The notes: generated by a model not told the origin, from the letters alone. A stretch of DNA of 64,000 nucleotides from Nocardioides currus (GCF_003057875.1 NZ_PYXZ01000010.1:62001-126000); one strand, 5' to 3'; shown: positions 27,834-36,011, numbered from the stretch's first letter. Numbers and translations: made by a program.

Positions 27834-28068
27834 GTGCGCTGCTCCCGAGGTGACAAGTGCATGCTCTAGTCACCTATGGGCGTTGAAGGTTCCGCTGCGA
27901 TCAGTTCGCGGCGGTCTATCTCACGAGCAGGGGGCCGCTGCGGCTGCAGGCATCGCGCGAGAACCAGGAACTCGCGGTATAGGCGTCAGTCATTGAAAGG
28001 CACCTTGATGACGCCCGGGGCCTTCCGCGACTTGCCAGGTACGGGCAGGTCGCCTGCCGTTTGGTATG

Positions 28069-29721
28069 TCAGCGGCCGCCGAAGGCGGGGCCGGCTCGGC
28101 GGTGGTCCTCGGAAGTGATCCGGGCATGTGAAGGAGTCGGCACGTTGTGATGCGGAGCCCTACAGGCCAGAGAGGACTCATGTCCGGGAGGCTGTGAACC
28201 CGCATCGGGAAACGACGATGGCTCCGCTAGCGCGAAGGGCGTTGAGACGGCCGCTGCGCGGCTGCAGGCGTCGACCAAGGTAGCGCTGGCCCCTCGCAAT
28301 GCCTCGTGGACTGGGGTGGGTACGGTGACGGTTCTCTTGGCGAGAATGTCGGCGGGGGAGATCCAGACGACGTCGCCCTCCGTTGGCGATCTGGCTAGGC
28401 CGGCTTCGATGTCGTTATGGGCGCGGATGGACAGCGCCCGGGCCGGTCCTCGCAGGCCGGTGGTGTTGGCTTTCTCGGCGACGACGTAGGCGAGCTCTGA
28501 GCTGGTCTCGAGGGCAGTGAGTACGTCGCGGGTGCCGCGGGCGAGGCCGGGGCGGGTGGCGATCGCGTGGGCGGGGTCCAGTCCGGTGGGGTTGTGGGTG
28601 AGCTCGCGTAGTGCGGCGCGTACCTCGCCGGCAGCGCGAAGGAGGTTGGGGTCGTAGCGGGCGTCTGGCTGAGTCAGGTCGCCCCATCGGCTGGCGAGGT
28701 TGCTCCAGGACTGACCGGCTCGCGCGATGGCGGGGGCGAGGCGGCTGCTGGGGTCGAGGTGTCCGGCGAGCTGGGCGGCGTCGAGGAGGACACCGGCGGC
28801 GCCGGCTATGAGTCCTTGGGTGCGGGTGATAAGGAGCATGTTGGTGGCCCAGTCGTCGGTGGCCAGCGTGCGGTGGGCCTGGATGTCCCAGCCGGCGAGG
28901 GCTCGGCCGAGACGGGCTTCGTCACCGAGGGGCTGGACTGCTTCGCCGGCGAGCGCCTGGGTGAAGCGGCCGTCGAGGTAGCGGCTGGCGGTGGTCTCGG
29001 CGACGGCCATGCGGCGGATCCACTCGGTGGTGGGGGGCTTGGCGCGCGGGTAGTACTCGGCGTTGAGACCGTGGGGCTGCTCGCTGTTGCGCGCGTCGCC
29101 GTAGCGGTCCTTGGTGTGTTGCTGCAGGGCGACGCCGACGGCGTGGGCCGTGAGGTAGAGAGAGTGCATGATCCGTGCCCGGGTGGCCTGGAGGTCGCGC
29201 TGGGTCGTGACGTTGTGGAGCGGGATGTCAGAGCCGTAGCGGTGCACGAGATCGGCGGCCTGGCCGATGGTGCGGGTCATCTGGCTGAGGCGGCGGTCGG
29301 GTCGGGTCGCGGGTGGCCAGGTGGCGGTGGGCAGGCTGCGGCCCATCGCAGCTGCGGCCGAGTCCAGCCGGGTGATGGGTTGGTCGCGCTCGGGGTGGCT
29401 GGCGATGTCGTGCTGGCCGGGGAGGCTGTCCCAGAGGTCGTTTGCGGCCGCGACGAGAGCAGGCCAGGCGTTGAGGACCCTGGCAGCGTCGTCGCCAGTG
29501 ATGTCCATGAGGAGATGGCGCGCGGTCTGGTCGACGTCGTTGAGCAGCTCGCCGACGGAGCGGATGTCGCGGGTGGTCAGCGGGATCTGTGTGGTGTCGA
29601 AGAGCGCGTCGTCGACGTCGGCGTAGCTGAGGCAGCCGCCGGCGGGCCAGCCCGCCCGTAGGCCGACATCAAGCCCGGCATCACGGCCGGGGTCATGCCT
29701 GGTGTGCTGGTCAGTAGCCAA
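28069..29721 (-). CDS. Large helical protein of unknown function, element-specific
   Basis: A 550-residue cytoplasmic-looking protein, mostly amphipathic helices, no membrane segment, no cysteine pattern and no recognised catalytic motif. The TTG start at 29721 overlaps the end of the 129-residue gene upstream by about ten bases, suggesting coupled translation. The last ~60 residues are low in structure and may be an extension. It is the last gene of a leftward operon whose upstream region holds one copy of the duplicated ~57-bp element sequence. I do not recognise it. Confidence 0.6.
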   Translation of the reverse strand: MATDQHTRHDPGRDAGLDVGLRAGWPAGGCLSYADVDDALFDTTQIPLTTRDIRSVGELLNDVDQTARHLLMDITGDDAARVLNAWPALVAAANDLWDSLPGQHDIASHPERDQPITRLDSAAAAMGRSLPTATWPPATRPDRRLSQMTRTIGQAADLVHRYGSDIPLHNVTTQRDLQATRARIMHSLYLTAHAVGVALQQHTKDRYGDARNSEQPHGLNAEYYPRAKPPTTEWIRRMAVAETTASRYLDGRFTQALAGEAVQPLGDEARLGRALAGWDIQAHRTLATDDWATNMLLITRTQGLIAGAAGVLLDAAQLAGHLDPSSRLAPAIARAGQSWSNLASRWGDLTQPDARYDPNLLRAAGEVRAALRELTHNPTGLDPAHAIATRPGLARGTRDVLTALETSSELAYVVAEKANTTGLRGPARALSIRAHNDIEAGLARSPTEGDVVWISPADILAKRTVTVPTPVHEALRGASATLVDACSRAAAVSTPFALAEPSSFPDAGSQPPGHESSLACRAPHHNVPTPSHARITSEDHRRAGPAFGGR

Positions 29722-30100
29722 GCTCGCGCGCTTCCCTGATGAGGTCGCACAGGTCGAGGACCAGCGGGGACCTGTTGATCAGGTCGGGCCGCTGCGCCGG
29801 CAGGGGACGGGTGAGCTCCTCGGCCGCAGCGAGCAGCTGCAGCGCGCCCTGCTCCTCGAGGTCCTCGAGGTCCTCGGCGGTAGGCACGGGGTGTTCGCGG
29901 GGGAGGAGGGCGCTGGCCTCGGCCTGAGCGAGGAAGACGCCGAAGCCGAAGGACTGCAGGGCATGGTCCTCGCCGGCGTCCGCCCAGACCTGGGCCGCGG
30001 CTCGGTGGAGCAGTTGCGTAGCCGCGGCGAGCCTGTCCCAGGTGTCGTCGGTCGGGGTGTCGCCGCTGCTATCGGTGCTGCTGGTGGCGAGCGTGTCCAC
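29711..30100 (-). CDS. Hypothetical acidic helical protein, 129 residues
   Basis: GTG at 30100 has an AAAGGA site upstream. An earlier in-frame ATG at 30142 adds a Pro/Arg-rich stretch without a ribosome site. The protein is Ala/Leu/Glu-rich with likely helices (LAAATQLLHRAAAQVW, LEDLEEQGALQLLAAAEEL) and a conserved-looking DLCDLIREAREL end. No family recognised. It is the first gene of the leftward pair with the 550-residue protein. Similar small helical proteins occur elsewhere in the element (35351-35779). Confidence 0.6.
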   Translation of the reverse strand: MDTLATSSTDSSGDTPTDDTWDRLAAATQLLHRAAAQVWADAGEDHALQSFGFGVFLAQAEASALLPREHPVPTAEDLEDLEEQGALQLLAAAEELTRPLPAQRPDLINRSPLVLDLCDLIREARELGY

Positions 30101-30186
30101 GGGGGGTCCTTTCGTCGGGGGCCGGTGTCGGCGTGGGTCCATGAACCCGTGGCGGACCGGGTGGCTGCGTTGGCGTGGGCTGGTCC

Positions 30187-30195
30187 TGTGGATAA
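30187..30195 (-). promoter_or_regulatory. DnaA-box-like nonamer TTATCCACA
   Basis: TGTGGATAA on the plus strand equals TTATCCACA on minus, in the non-coding region between a leftward operon and the 30325 gene. It shares CCTGTGGAYAAC with sites at 2559 and 36708. Confidence 0.4.
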
Positions 30196-30228
30196 CTCCG
30201 GTGGTGTCGGCGGCTGGGGAGAAACTGG

Positions 30229-30286
30229 TCTCAGTCGCCTAGGTCATCTGGGGGTGCTCGGGCGATCAACTCAGACAAAAATCGAG
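30229..30286. repeat. Duplicated intergenic sequence, copy 1
   Basis: Aligns over about 57 bases with 35236-35292. Shared blocks are TCTCAGTC(G/A)CC, then CTGGGG, TG(C/T)TCGGGCGATCA and a terminal A-run. It lies upstream of the leftward operon starting at 30100, and ends 38 bases before the rightward gene at 30325. A shared promoter or operator is likely. Confidence 0.65.
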
Positions 30287-30293
30287 AGATTTG

Positions 30294-30305
30294 CACTAGC
30301 ACTTG
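30294..30305 (+). promoter_or_regulatory. CACTAG-type box before the 30325 gene
   Basis: CACTAGCACTTG resembles the two exact CACTAGTCTTG boxes at 36012 and 36737, with a 1-base spacing change. Possibly a -10 region or operator shared by rightward element promoters. Confidence 0.3.
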
Positions 30306-30324
30306 CCGAGCGGAAGAGGTCGAG

Positions 30325-31203
30325 ATGAGGTTCGCGATGAGGGTTCCGATGCCGTGGCTCAGGGCGTTCACCTTGGGGCCGGCGCTGCTGGCGAGCTTCG
30401 TCCTCACCGTGGTGGTGTGCGCACTCCCCCCTGCCGGGTTGGGCCTGGTGGCGTTCGTTGCGGCTGGGGGAGTTCTGGCGGTGTTGGCGATGGGCCGCCT
30501 CGAGGAGCCGGCGATCGCCGCACTGACTGGCTCCCGGCCCGCGTCGGCGGCCGAGCTGCAGGCGATGGGCCCGGTGCTCGCGGATCTTGGCGGCCGCGGC
30601 GTCGAGGTCCAGGCGCTGTTCGTTCGGCGGGCGCAGCGGGCGACGACTCCGGTCGCGGAGGCGATCGGCGGCCGGGCCGTGGTGATCACGCCGGGGCTCG
30701 TGGAGGCGACCTACCGCGGCGGGGTGACGTACGCGGAGGTCAGCGCGGTGATCGTCCACGCGGTCGGGCGACGCGAGGTGATCCGCCCGCGGCTCGAGGT
30801 CGCCGTGTTGGCGTCGACCACGCCGTGGCGGATGGTGGTGTCCCTGTTCCGTGGCGTCGGGCGAGCGTTCGCCTGGCTGCCGTTCATGCGGCTGGCCTGG
30901 ACGCTGCGGGGCGTCATGGGCGTGATCTGTGTGGTCCAGTCCGTCGCTGAGGGGCGAGCCGCGGCCGGACTGCTGGGTGGAGGCGTGATGGCGCTGACCT
31001 ACCTGGTCCCGGCGTGCGGCCGCGCGATCGAGGCTCGCACGGAGCTCAGCGCCGACGAGCTGGTGCTCACCCTCGGCTTCGGCCCGGCGCTGGCGGGCCT
31101 GTTGGCCCGGTTCGGGCATCCGATGTCGCTGGAGCGCCGGCAGCGGCTCGCGACGGTGCCTGATGCGCCGTCGCGGCCGCGGCTGCACCTGGTGCGCAGC
31201 TGA
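30325..31203 (+). CDS. M48-like membrane protein with destroyed zinc motif
   Basis: A 292-residue protein with two N-terminal membrane spans (about 15-55) and two more near 170-225. Its layout resembles M48 peptidases (GRAVVITPGLVEA, then VSAVIVHAVGR where HExxH is expected). Here the motif is HAVGR: the catalytic Glu and second His are lost, so it is unlikely to be a protease. A real M48 protein with HELAH is encoded at 59878 in the same element, which makes a regulatory or decoy relationship conceivable. GAAGAGG precedes ATG 30325, and a CACTAG box lies 25 bases further upstream. The M48 relation is inferred from pattern only. Confidence 0.55.
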   Translation: MRFAMRVPMPWLRAFTLGPALLASFVLTVVVCALPPAGLGLVAFVAAGGVLAVLAMGRLEEPAIAALTGSRPASAAELQAMGPVLADLGGRGVEVQALFVRRAQRATTPVAEAIGGRAVVITPGLVEATYRGGVTYAEVSAVIVHAVGRREVIRPRLEVAVLASTTPWRMVVSLFRGVGRAFAWLPFMRLAWTLRGVMGVICVVQSVAEGRAAAGLLGGGVMALTYLVPACGRAIEARTELSADELVLTLGFGPALAGLLARFGHPMSLERRQRLATVPDAPSRPRLHLVRS

Positions 31204-31298
31204 GCCAGGGGCTCGTAGGTCAGCTGGAGGCGCGGCGACGTCGCCACGGAGCACTACGCCGAGCAGGGCGATGATGCCGGCTGCTCCGGCGGCCGCGG

Positions 31299-31600
31299 CT
31301 ACGGCAGTCCTGGTTCCGGAGGCTGCGTCATCGTCTGCGGTGGTCGAGGCATCAGGGTCGTGGCCGTCGACGTGGCGGCCTGGTCGACGAGCCGCTGGAT
31401 CCGGTGGCATTCAGGGCAGGGCGGTTCGTGGCCCGAGGGTGCGGGGAGGGCTGTGTCCCAAACTTCGGGGTGGGCCTCGCCGATGTGGTCGAGCCAGTCG
31501 CCCTCGGCGTCGCGTTCCGCTGCACTGCGGGCCGGGGAGCCTTGAGCGGTCGGCCCTGGTCGTCGACGATCACGATTCGCTGGGTCATTCGCTGCGTCAT
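31299..31600 (-). pseudogene. Frameshifted small gene (Cys-pair protein)
   Basis: ATG 31600, with GAGGAG upstream, opens MTQRMTQRIVIVDDQGRPLKA. After about codon 22 the typical codon pattern leaves this frame and continues one frame over as AERDAEGDWLDHIGEAHPE ... PPCPECHRIQRLVDQA up to 31299. The second frame has no usable start of its own in this stretch. The switch lies near the C-run at about 31533-31540 in the plus-strand numbering. Either a mutation or sequencing error broke the gene, or frameshifting is used. The CPEC pair suggests metal binding. Function unknown. Confidence 0.5.
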
Positions 31601-31609
31601 GGGGTTCGT

Positions 31610-31798
31610 CTACTCCTCGTCTCGGAAGCCGGAGGTGGAGTGGTGGATGCAGCCCCGGCCGTCGCCCTTGTGCGGCTTGTGGTTCATGCAGGGCAGCGTG
31701 CCGAGCTTGTGGGAGCAGTCGACCCATCGGACGGTCGGCGTGTCAGCGGGGGAGGTGCTGACGGTCGCGTGACGGGCCGGGGTGAGGGTGGTGACCAT
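31610..31798 (-). CDS. Hypothetical His/Cys-containing protein, 62 residues
   Basis: ATG 31798 has GGAGGAACC directly upstream. The product is rich in His and Cys (CSHKLGTLPCMNHKPHK, GCIHHS), which could hold a metal ion. It is part of a leftward operon from 35206. The stop lies nine bases before the start of the frameshifted gene. No family recognised. Confidence 0.55.
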   Translation of the reverse strand: MVTTLTPARHATVSTSPADTPTVRWVDCSHKLGTLPCMNHKPHKGDGRGCIHHSTSGFRDEE

Positions 31799-31809
31799 CG
31801 CGGTTCCTC

Positions 31810-32040
31810 CTAGCGTCGCGGGCCGCGGCGGCGGCCGAGCTGGGGCCGCTGGTAGGCGGCGGTGTCGGTGTGGTCGTGTTGTCGGCCGGATCGGCGGACC
31901 TGGGCGATCTCTGCGTCGGGGGAGGAGCCGGTGTCGGCGGCTGCGGCCTGGGCTGCGGCCTCCTCGGTGGCACGGATCTCCTCGGCGCGGCGCAGTGCCT
32001 CGTCCTCGAGCGCGGCTTCCTCGCGGGCGGCGTCGGTCAT
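31810..32040 (-). CDS. Hypothetical 76-residue coiled-coil-like protein
   Basis: ATG 32040 follows GGGAG at six bases. Residues 1-36 form a highly charged Ala/Glu helix, probably coiled coil; the tail is Arg/Gln-rich. Member of the same leftward operon. No recognised family. Confidence 0.5.
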   Translation of the reverse strand: MTDAAREEAALEDEALRRAEEIRATEEAAAQAAAADTGSSPDAEIAQVRRSGRQHDHTDTAAYQRPQLGRRRGPRR

Positions 32041-32152
32041 GGTGACTCCCTGGGGTTGTCGACCGGCACCGGGATGCGCCGGTCCTGCTAGACCCCTATG
32101 TGCGGGTCGGGGTCGGGAGCGATCACCCCGGCCGATCTTCCCGGCGGGTTTC

Positions 32153-32659
32153 TCAGCCGGCCCCGGCGAGCGGCATGGCGCCGAGGACCTGCAGGAGGTC
32201 GTGGACGCTATCGGTCGGTGCCGTTGCGGTCCCGCTGTCGCAGCACGGATGGGTGTCGAAGCCCTCGGCGAGCGCGGTCGCGTGCAGCCGGCCGCTGCAG
32301 GCTCGACACCGTGGGTGCGCGTGTACGGGGCACAGCTCGGGCGCGACCGCGCAGGGAGGACACGGGCTGGTTGGTGGCGGGGTGACGTGGTGTTCGCGGT
32401 CCCAGTCGCGACGTTGCCGCAGGAGGGCGGCTGTTCGTTCCCACAGCGGTCGCTCCAGGTGTGCCGGCGTCGTAGGTCGGCCGATCGCCTGGTCGACCGC
32501 GCGCCACAGCACCGTGGTGTCGCACCGCAGGACGCGATCGTCGACGCCGCGCTCGTAGCACCAGCGGGCGAGGGTCTTGGCGGCCACAGCGAGCTGCTCG
32601 GCCCAGTGTTCGGCCAGATGGTTGGCGCCGCGGTCGTTTTGCTGCTCGTCTATGGCCAC
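32153..32659 (-). CDS. Hypothetical protein with zinc-ribbon-like cysteines, 168 residues
   Basis: GTG 32659 with AGGAGG four bases upstream. The N-terminal half is helical (LARWCYERGVDDRVL). The C-terminal half contains CPPC, CPVH, CRAC and PCC groups, the spacing of a double zinc ribbon, then a helical end. It sits after the nuclease gene in the leftward operon. It could bind nucleic acid or a protein partner; no assigned family. Confidence 0.55.
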   Translation of the reverse strand: MAIDEQQNDRGANHLAEHWAEQLAVAAKTLARWCYERGVDDRVLRCDTTVLWRAVDQAIGRPTTPAHLERPLWERTAALLRQRRDWDREHHVTPPPTSPCPPCAVAPELCPVHAHPRCRACSGRLHATALAEGFDTHPCCDSGTATAPTDSVHDLLQVLGAMPLAGAG

Positions 32660-32695
32660 GTGTCCTCCTATTTTCCGGGTCCCGTTGCACGGGTC

Positions 32696-33271
32696 TCAGC
32701 AGTGGCCCCATAGGCCACGTGAAGCGCTACGTGCCGCGGTCGTCGCCGTCGTGTAGGTCGACTCGCGAGCCAGCGCTGGGCGGGTCTCGTAGCGGCGGGC
32801 GGCACCGGTGGCCAGGAGTTCGCGGGCGACGTCGACCGGACTGGCCTCGTCGACCTCGCCGGCATGGTCAGGCTCGCCGGGCTGGTCGACCCGGTCGACG
32901 TAGCGCAGCATGCGGCCGTAGCGGTCCCGGTTGGGTTGGCCGGTGTCGGTGGTGAGCGTGAACGTGGCGCCGATCGGCGTCAGCTGCTCGAGCTCGGCGG
33001 TGGCCCTGTCGGCGTAGCACTCGGCAGCGGCCGGCGGGTGGGCGATCTCGGGTGCGTCGATGCCGAGCAGGCGAACTCGGCCGAGGTCGTTGCCGGCGAG
33101 GTCGGCCACGCGCAGGGTGTCACCGTCCAGGACGTCGGTGACGCGGACCTGGGTGGCTCTGCCCTCGGCTGCTGCGGATGGACCTGGGTGAGGGTCGAGG
33201 AGCGGGGTGAGTCCGCCGGCGGTGGCCACTATGGCCAGCCCAGCGGTCAGAAGGCCGATGAGGATCTTCAT
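32696..33271 (-). CDS. Secreted SNase-like (thermonuclease-family) nuclease
   Basis: A 191-residue protein with a signal peptide (LIGLLTAGLAIVATAGG) and an SNase OB-fold: VLDGDTLRV, VRLLGIDAPE and DRYGRMLRYV, which carry the family's Arg, Asp and Glu residues. The family cleaves DNA and RNA in a calcium-dependent way. Its ATG overlaps the stop of the tandem DnaA-like gene as ATGA. An exported nuclease in a conjugative element might act in the envelope or on competitor DNA; the role is inferred. Confidence 0.85.
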   Translation of the reverse strand: MKILIGLLTAGLAIVATAGGLTPLLDPHPGPSAAAEGRATQVRVTDVLDGDTLRVADLAGNDLGRVRLLGIDAPEIAHPPAAAECYADRATAELEQLTPIGATFTLTTDTGQPNRDRYGRMLRYVDRVDQPGEPDHAGEVDEASPVDVARELLATGAARRYETRPALARESTYTTATTAARSASRGLWGHC

Positions 33272-34290
33272 CGGGCCACACTGAAGTGGTTGCGGCCGGC
33301 GGCGACCGGTACGGCGCGCTGCTGTTCACGCAGGCCGACCGAACGATCCGAGGCCGGCTGACTCACGGACTGACTCACAGGCTGACTGGTGGTGGAGATC
33401 TCTTGACGCTCGGCGGTCTCGACGTCGACGACGCGACCCCAGGTGCCCGTGCCGGCTTCCTCGCGGGGGAGGTCGGCGGCGATCTTCTCGGCGAGCTCAC
33501 GCAGTGGAGGCGTCTTCTCGATACGACGGGTGGCGTGCAAGACCGTGGTGTGGTCCCGCTCGAAGTGCCGGGCGATGGTCGGAAGGCTGTGGCCGTGGAT
33601 CCGAGCTGCGGTCATCGCGACCGCCCTGCCGTCGGCGGCGGCGCGGGTACGGTCGGCGCCCAGGAGGATCTCCGGGGTGGTGTCGAAGGCCTTCGCGGCC
33701 GCGACGACGGCGTGCTCGACTGGTCCGTGGGGATCGAAGGTCGAGGCCGGGGGGCCTTGAAGGAGCGGGACCAGGTTCGTGTCCTCGCCTCCTCGGGGTA
33801 GCGCCGCTGCATAGCGGCTGTTGACGTGCTCGCTGACCTTGGCCGCGGCCGCGGCCAGGCGGGGGCGCTCAGCGGTGCGGCGCACGGCGTGCAGGACCGA
33901 GCCGTGGTCCTTGCCGAACTGCTCGGCGATCGCCGGCAGGGAGAGGCCGGTCTCGCGAGCGGCCGTCATCGCGACCGCCCGGGCGTCGCTGACGGGGCGG
34001 CTGCGCTCGGCGCTGCGGATCGCCTCGGGTGTGGTGTCGAACATCGGTGCCGCGGCGATGATCGCCAGCTTGCACACGGCGGCAGGGCCAGTCGTGGGCG
34101 CCTCGGGCATGGTCTGGTCGACCTGGACGGCCAGCAACGTGACCAGCGAGCGCAGCTGGTCAGCGTCCAGCGGTGCGATCAGGCGAGCGACCTGGTCGTG
34201 TTGGCCGCGGCTTGCGGCGTCGAGGATCCGGCCTGCCAGTTGGCGACCGCCCACAGCGAGGGCCTGACCGAGAGTTTGATCGAAGTCCAT
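33268..34290 (-). CDS. Protein with two tandem DnaA domain-IV-like HTH modules, no AAA+ domain
   Basis: A 340-residue protein. Two copies of a ~70-residue module lie at about 72-140 and 190-257, each with FDTTPE, then RAVAMTAAR, then a box like the DnaA signature: IAEQFGKDHGSVLHA in the first and IARHFERDHTTVLHA in the second. In DnaA, the DHTTVLHA segment reads the TTATNCACA box. No Walker motifs are present. The protein could bind two boxes at once, as replication adaptor, competitor of DnaA or transcription factor. DnaA-box-like sites lie in element intergenic regions (30187, 35866, 36708). GGGAGG supports ATG 34290. Confidence 0.75.
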   Translation of the reverse strand: MDFDQTLGQALAVGGRQLAGRILDAASRGQHDQVARLIAPLDADQLRSLVTLLAVQVDQTMPEAPTTGPAAVCKLAIIAAAPMFDTTPEAIRSAERSRPVSDARAVAMTAARETGLSLPAIAEQFGKDHGSVLHAVRRTAERPRLAAAAAKVSEHVNSRYAAALPRGGEDTNLVPLLQGPPASTFDPHGPVEHAVVAAAKAFDTTPEILLGADRTRAAADGRAVAMTAARIHGHSLPTIARHFERDHTTVLHATRRIEKTPPLRELAEKIAADLPREEAGTGTWGRVVDVETAERQEISTTSQPVSQSVSQPASDRSVGLREQQRAVPVAAGRNHFSVAR

Positions 34291-34307
34291 GGAGGTCGCC
34301 TCCCGTC

Positions 34308-35036
34308 CTACCGTGCCGCTCTGGACGTCGCCGGGGCGGTGCAGTCGGGGACCGGGGCGCGGCCCTGCCCTGCCATGCGCCGGCGAGCGTTGTCGGTGAT
34401 CTCATTGGCGAGACCGGCAGCATCCTTGGCACTGGCGGCTGCACGGTCGATGACGTCTCCCAGGAGACGGACGTCCTCATCGGCGCGGCCGAACTCTTTG
34501 CCGGCAGCGGCGATGGTTCGTTCCATGGTGACCGGCTCCAGGAGGGCCGGCCGACTGATGCTCCGACTTGCCTGGCACGCCCCGTCGAGATGTCGCGTTG
34601 CCGTGCGCGAAAGCGGCTTGGCGAGAGCGACCATTTCGTCAAAGACGCTTATCCGGGTAGCGAGGTTCCAGAGATCGCTGCTGTCGGAGAGAGGCGGTGT
34701 ATCACTGTTGACGAACATTGTCGTAACCCGTTGTACCGCCTCCGCTGCCAGCTCGAGGTGCCCATAGATCGCGTGGATCAGGTGCTGGGCGTCGGTGCAG
34801 CGGGTCTGAAGCCGGTCCAGATGCTCGCCGGCGGCCCCAAGGTAGAAGTCGCCGCGCTCAGACAACCGTGCCTTGGCCGAGTCGAGCTCAGCGTCGTCGA
34901 GCACCCGCAGTGCGGAGGCGATGGTCGCACGGACCTCGTCGACGACCAAGCGGGCTCGGCCGACGGCCTGCTCGGCGACATTAAGGCCGTCGGCTGCCTG
35001 CTGCGTGGAATCGATCTCGCTGGTCTCGATGCTCAT
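34308..35036 (-). CDS. Hypothetical helical protein, 242 residues
   Basis: Long Ala/Leu/Arg helices with no membrane span, probably coiled coils (AEQAVGRARLVVDEVRA, AAASAKDAAGLANEITDNARRRM). ATG 35036 overlaps the stop of the small upstream gene as ATGA. The tandem DnaA-like gene starts 17 bases after its stop. Not recognised; position suggests a role with the DNA-binding protein that follows. Confidence 0.6.
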   Translation of the reverse strand: MSIETSEIDSTQQAADGLNVAEQAVGRARLVVDEVRATIASALRVLDDAELDSAKARLSERGDFYLGAAGEHLDRLQTRCTDAQHLIHAIYGHLELAAEAVQRVTTMFVNSDTPPLSDSSDLWNLATRISVFDEMVALAKPLSRTATRHLDGACQASRSISRPALLEPVTMERTIAAAGKEFGRADEDVRLLGDVIDRAAASAKDAAGLANEITDNARRRMAGQGRAPVPDCTAPATSRAAR

Positions 35037-35206
35037 GCCGCACCGCCTCTTGCATCACGCGGGGGCGGGCTGCTGGGCGGCGGGAGGACGTCGCGCAGCC
35101 GGTCGAGCACCGCGAGGGCCTGTTTGAGGTGGGCGCGCACGTCCTCGACCGGGTCACGGTCGGCCGAAGCGGTCGCAGGAACGGGTGAATCGGTGGGGGT
35201 GCTCAC
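35033..35206 (-). CDS. Hypothetical 57-residue protein, first gene of the leftward operon
   Basis: GTG 35206 with an excellent AAGGAGC site six bases upstream. The protein reads VSTPTDSPVPAT, then a helix (VEDVRAHLKQALAVLDRL), then a Pro-rich end. Its stop overlaps the next ATG. It lies 29 bases downstream of duplicated sequence copy 2, which is probably its promoter region. Confidence 0.6.
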   Translation of the reverse strand: MSTPTDSPVPATASADRDPVEDVRAHLKQALAVLDRLRDVLPPPSSPPPRDARGGAA

Positions 35207-35235
35207 GAGTAGCTCCTTGGTGGACCGGGGTCATC

Positions 35236-35292
35236 TCTCAGTCACCAAAGGAAGGCTGGGGTGTTCGGGCGATCATCTGACGCGAAAAAACT
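35236..35292. repeat. Duplicated intergenic sequence, copy 2
   Basis: Second copy of the ~57-base sequence at 30229-30286, in the same orientation relative to a leftward operon. The core TGTTCGGGCGATCATCTGA is followed by GAAAAAA. Immediately downstream on the minus strand is the ribosome site of the 35206 gene. Confidence 0.65.
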
Positions 35293-35350
35293 GCTGGTCT
35301 GACCCGGGCGTTACCAGCCACGCTGCTGCGGAGCGGTGGATCAATGCCTG

Positions 35351-35779
35351 TCAGGGCTGATCCCGGGGCATCGCCTCCTGGTGGTCGTCGACGCTGTGGC
35401 TGATGATGTGCGCTGTCGCGTTCTGAGCGTTGTTGAGGTGTCGGTGGAGTTCCACGGCCACGCCGCGGGCCTCGTCGAGGTGGAGCCGGGCCAGTCCGAT
35501 GGCCATCGCTGGGTCCGACTCCTCGGTCATCGAGTCCATGGTGAGCACTTGGTCGGCCAACGCCTGCGCAAGCACGCTGGACAGCTGGGAGAACGCTTGG
35601 GGGAGCGCAGCGGCGAGGTCCGCGAGATCGCCGAGCTGGTCGGCGGTCTCCGAGGGCATCTGGTCGCGGGACCACATCGAGGCTCGGTTGAATTCCTGGA
35701 TGTTTTTGCACGCAGCCGCGGCGTGACCACTTGCCTCCAGACAGTCGGTCTTGCCCAGTCCGTCGTCCGATTCGGTCAT
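35351..35779 (-). CDS. Hypothetical helical protein, 142 residues
   Basis: ATG 35779 has CGGAG about seven bases upstream. The protein contains predicted helices (ADQLGDLADLAAALPQAFSQL, ARLHLDEARGVAVELHRHL) and no membrane segment. It ends 59 bases before duplicated copy 2, so is a separate leftward unit. Similar in style to the 29711 gene, but I cannot show homology. Confidence 0.55.
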   Translation of the reverse strand: MTESDDGLGKTDCLEASGHAAAACKNIQEFNRASMWSRDQMPSETADQLGDLADLAAALPQAFSQLSSVLAQALADQVLTMDSMTEESDPAMAIGLARLHLDEARGVAVELHRHLNNAQNATAHIISHSVDDHQEAMPRDQP

Positions 35780-35865
35780 GTCTGGCTCCGTCCGGCCCGA
35801 GATTGACGTGTTGGACTTTGAGTGTCGCTGATTGGTGCCCAGCTTGCGCTCGGATCGTGGCGGGC

Positions 35866-35874
35866 TGTGGATAG
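35866..35874 (-). promoter_or_regulatory. DnaA-box-like nonamer CTATCCACA
   Basis: One mismatch from TTATCCACA; in the 249-base divergent region between the 35351 gene and the XRE regulator. The rest of this region (35780-36028) shows no convincing gene. Confidence 0.3.
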
Positions 35875-36011
35875 TGGCGGAGTGCCTCGCGATCCGGGCG
35901 GGAGGCCAGTGAGAGGCCGTGAGCGAGGCGGGCTCGTCACGCGGCGCCTTGGGATGGTCGCTGCTACTTGCTTGCCACGGGATCGCGTGGCAACGGTGGA
36001 TCTGACGGCGC

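Noticed and set aside
28008-28118. Small plus-strand ORF MTPGAFRDLPG... with AAAGG upstream
   Set aside because: Overlaps the 3' end of the 28069 gene, Arg-rich end, weak ribosome site. Left as unsupported; the surrounding 27834-28068 stretch shows nothing else.
28069-29661. Plus-strand ORFs opposite the 550-residue gene
   Set aside because: Gly/Val/Arg-rich shadows without start signals; the minus strand has coherent helical protein and operon layout.
33268-34290. A second chromosomal-type dnaA
   Set aside because: No AAA+ domain or Walker motifs; only two domain-IV-like modules.
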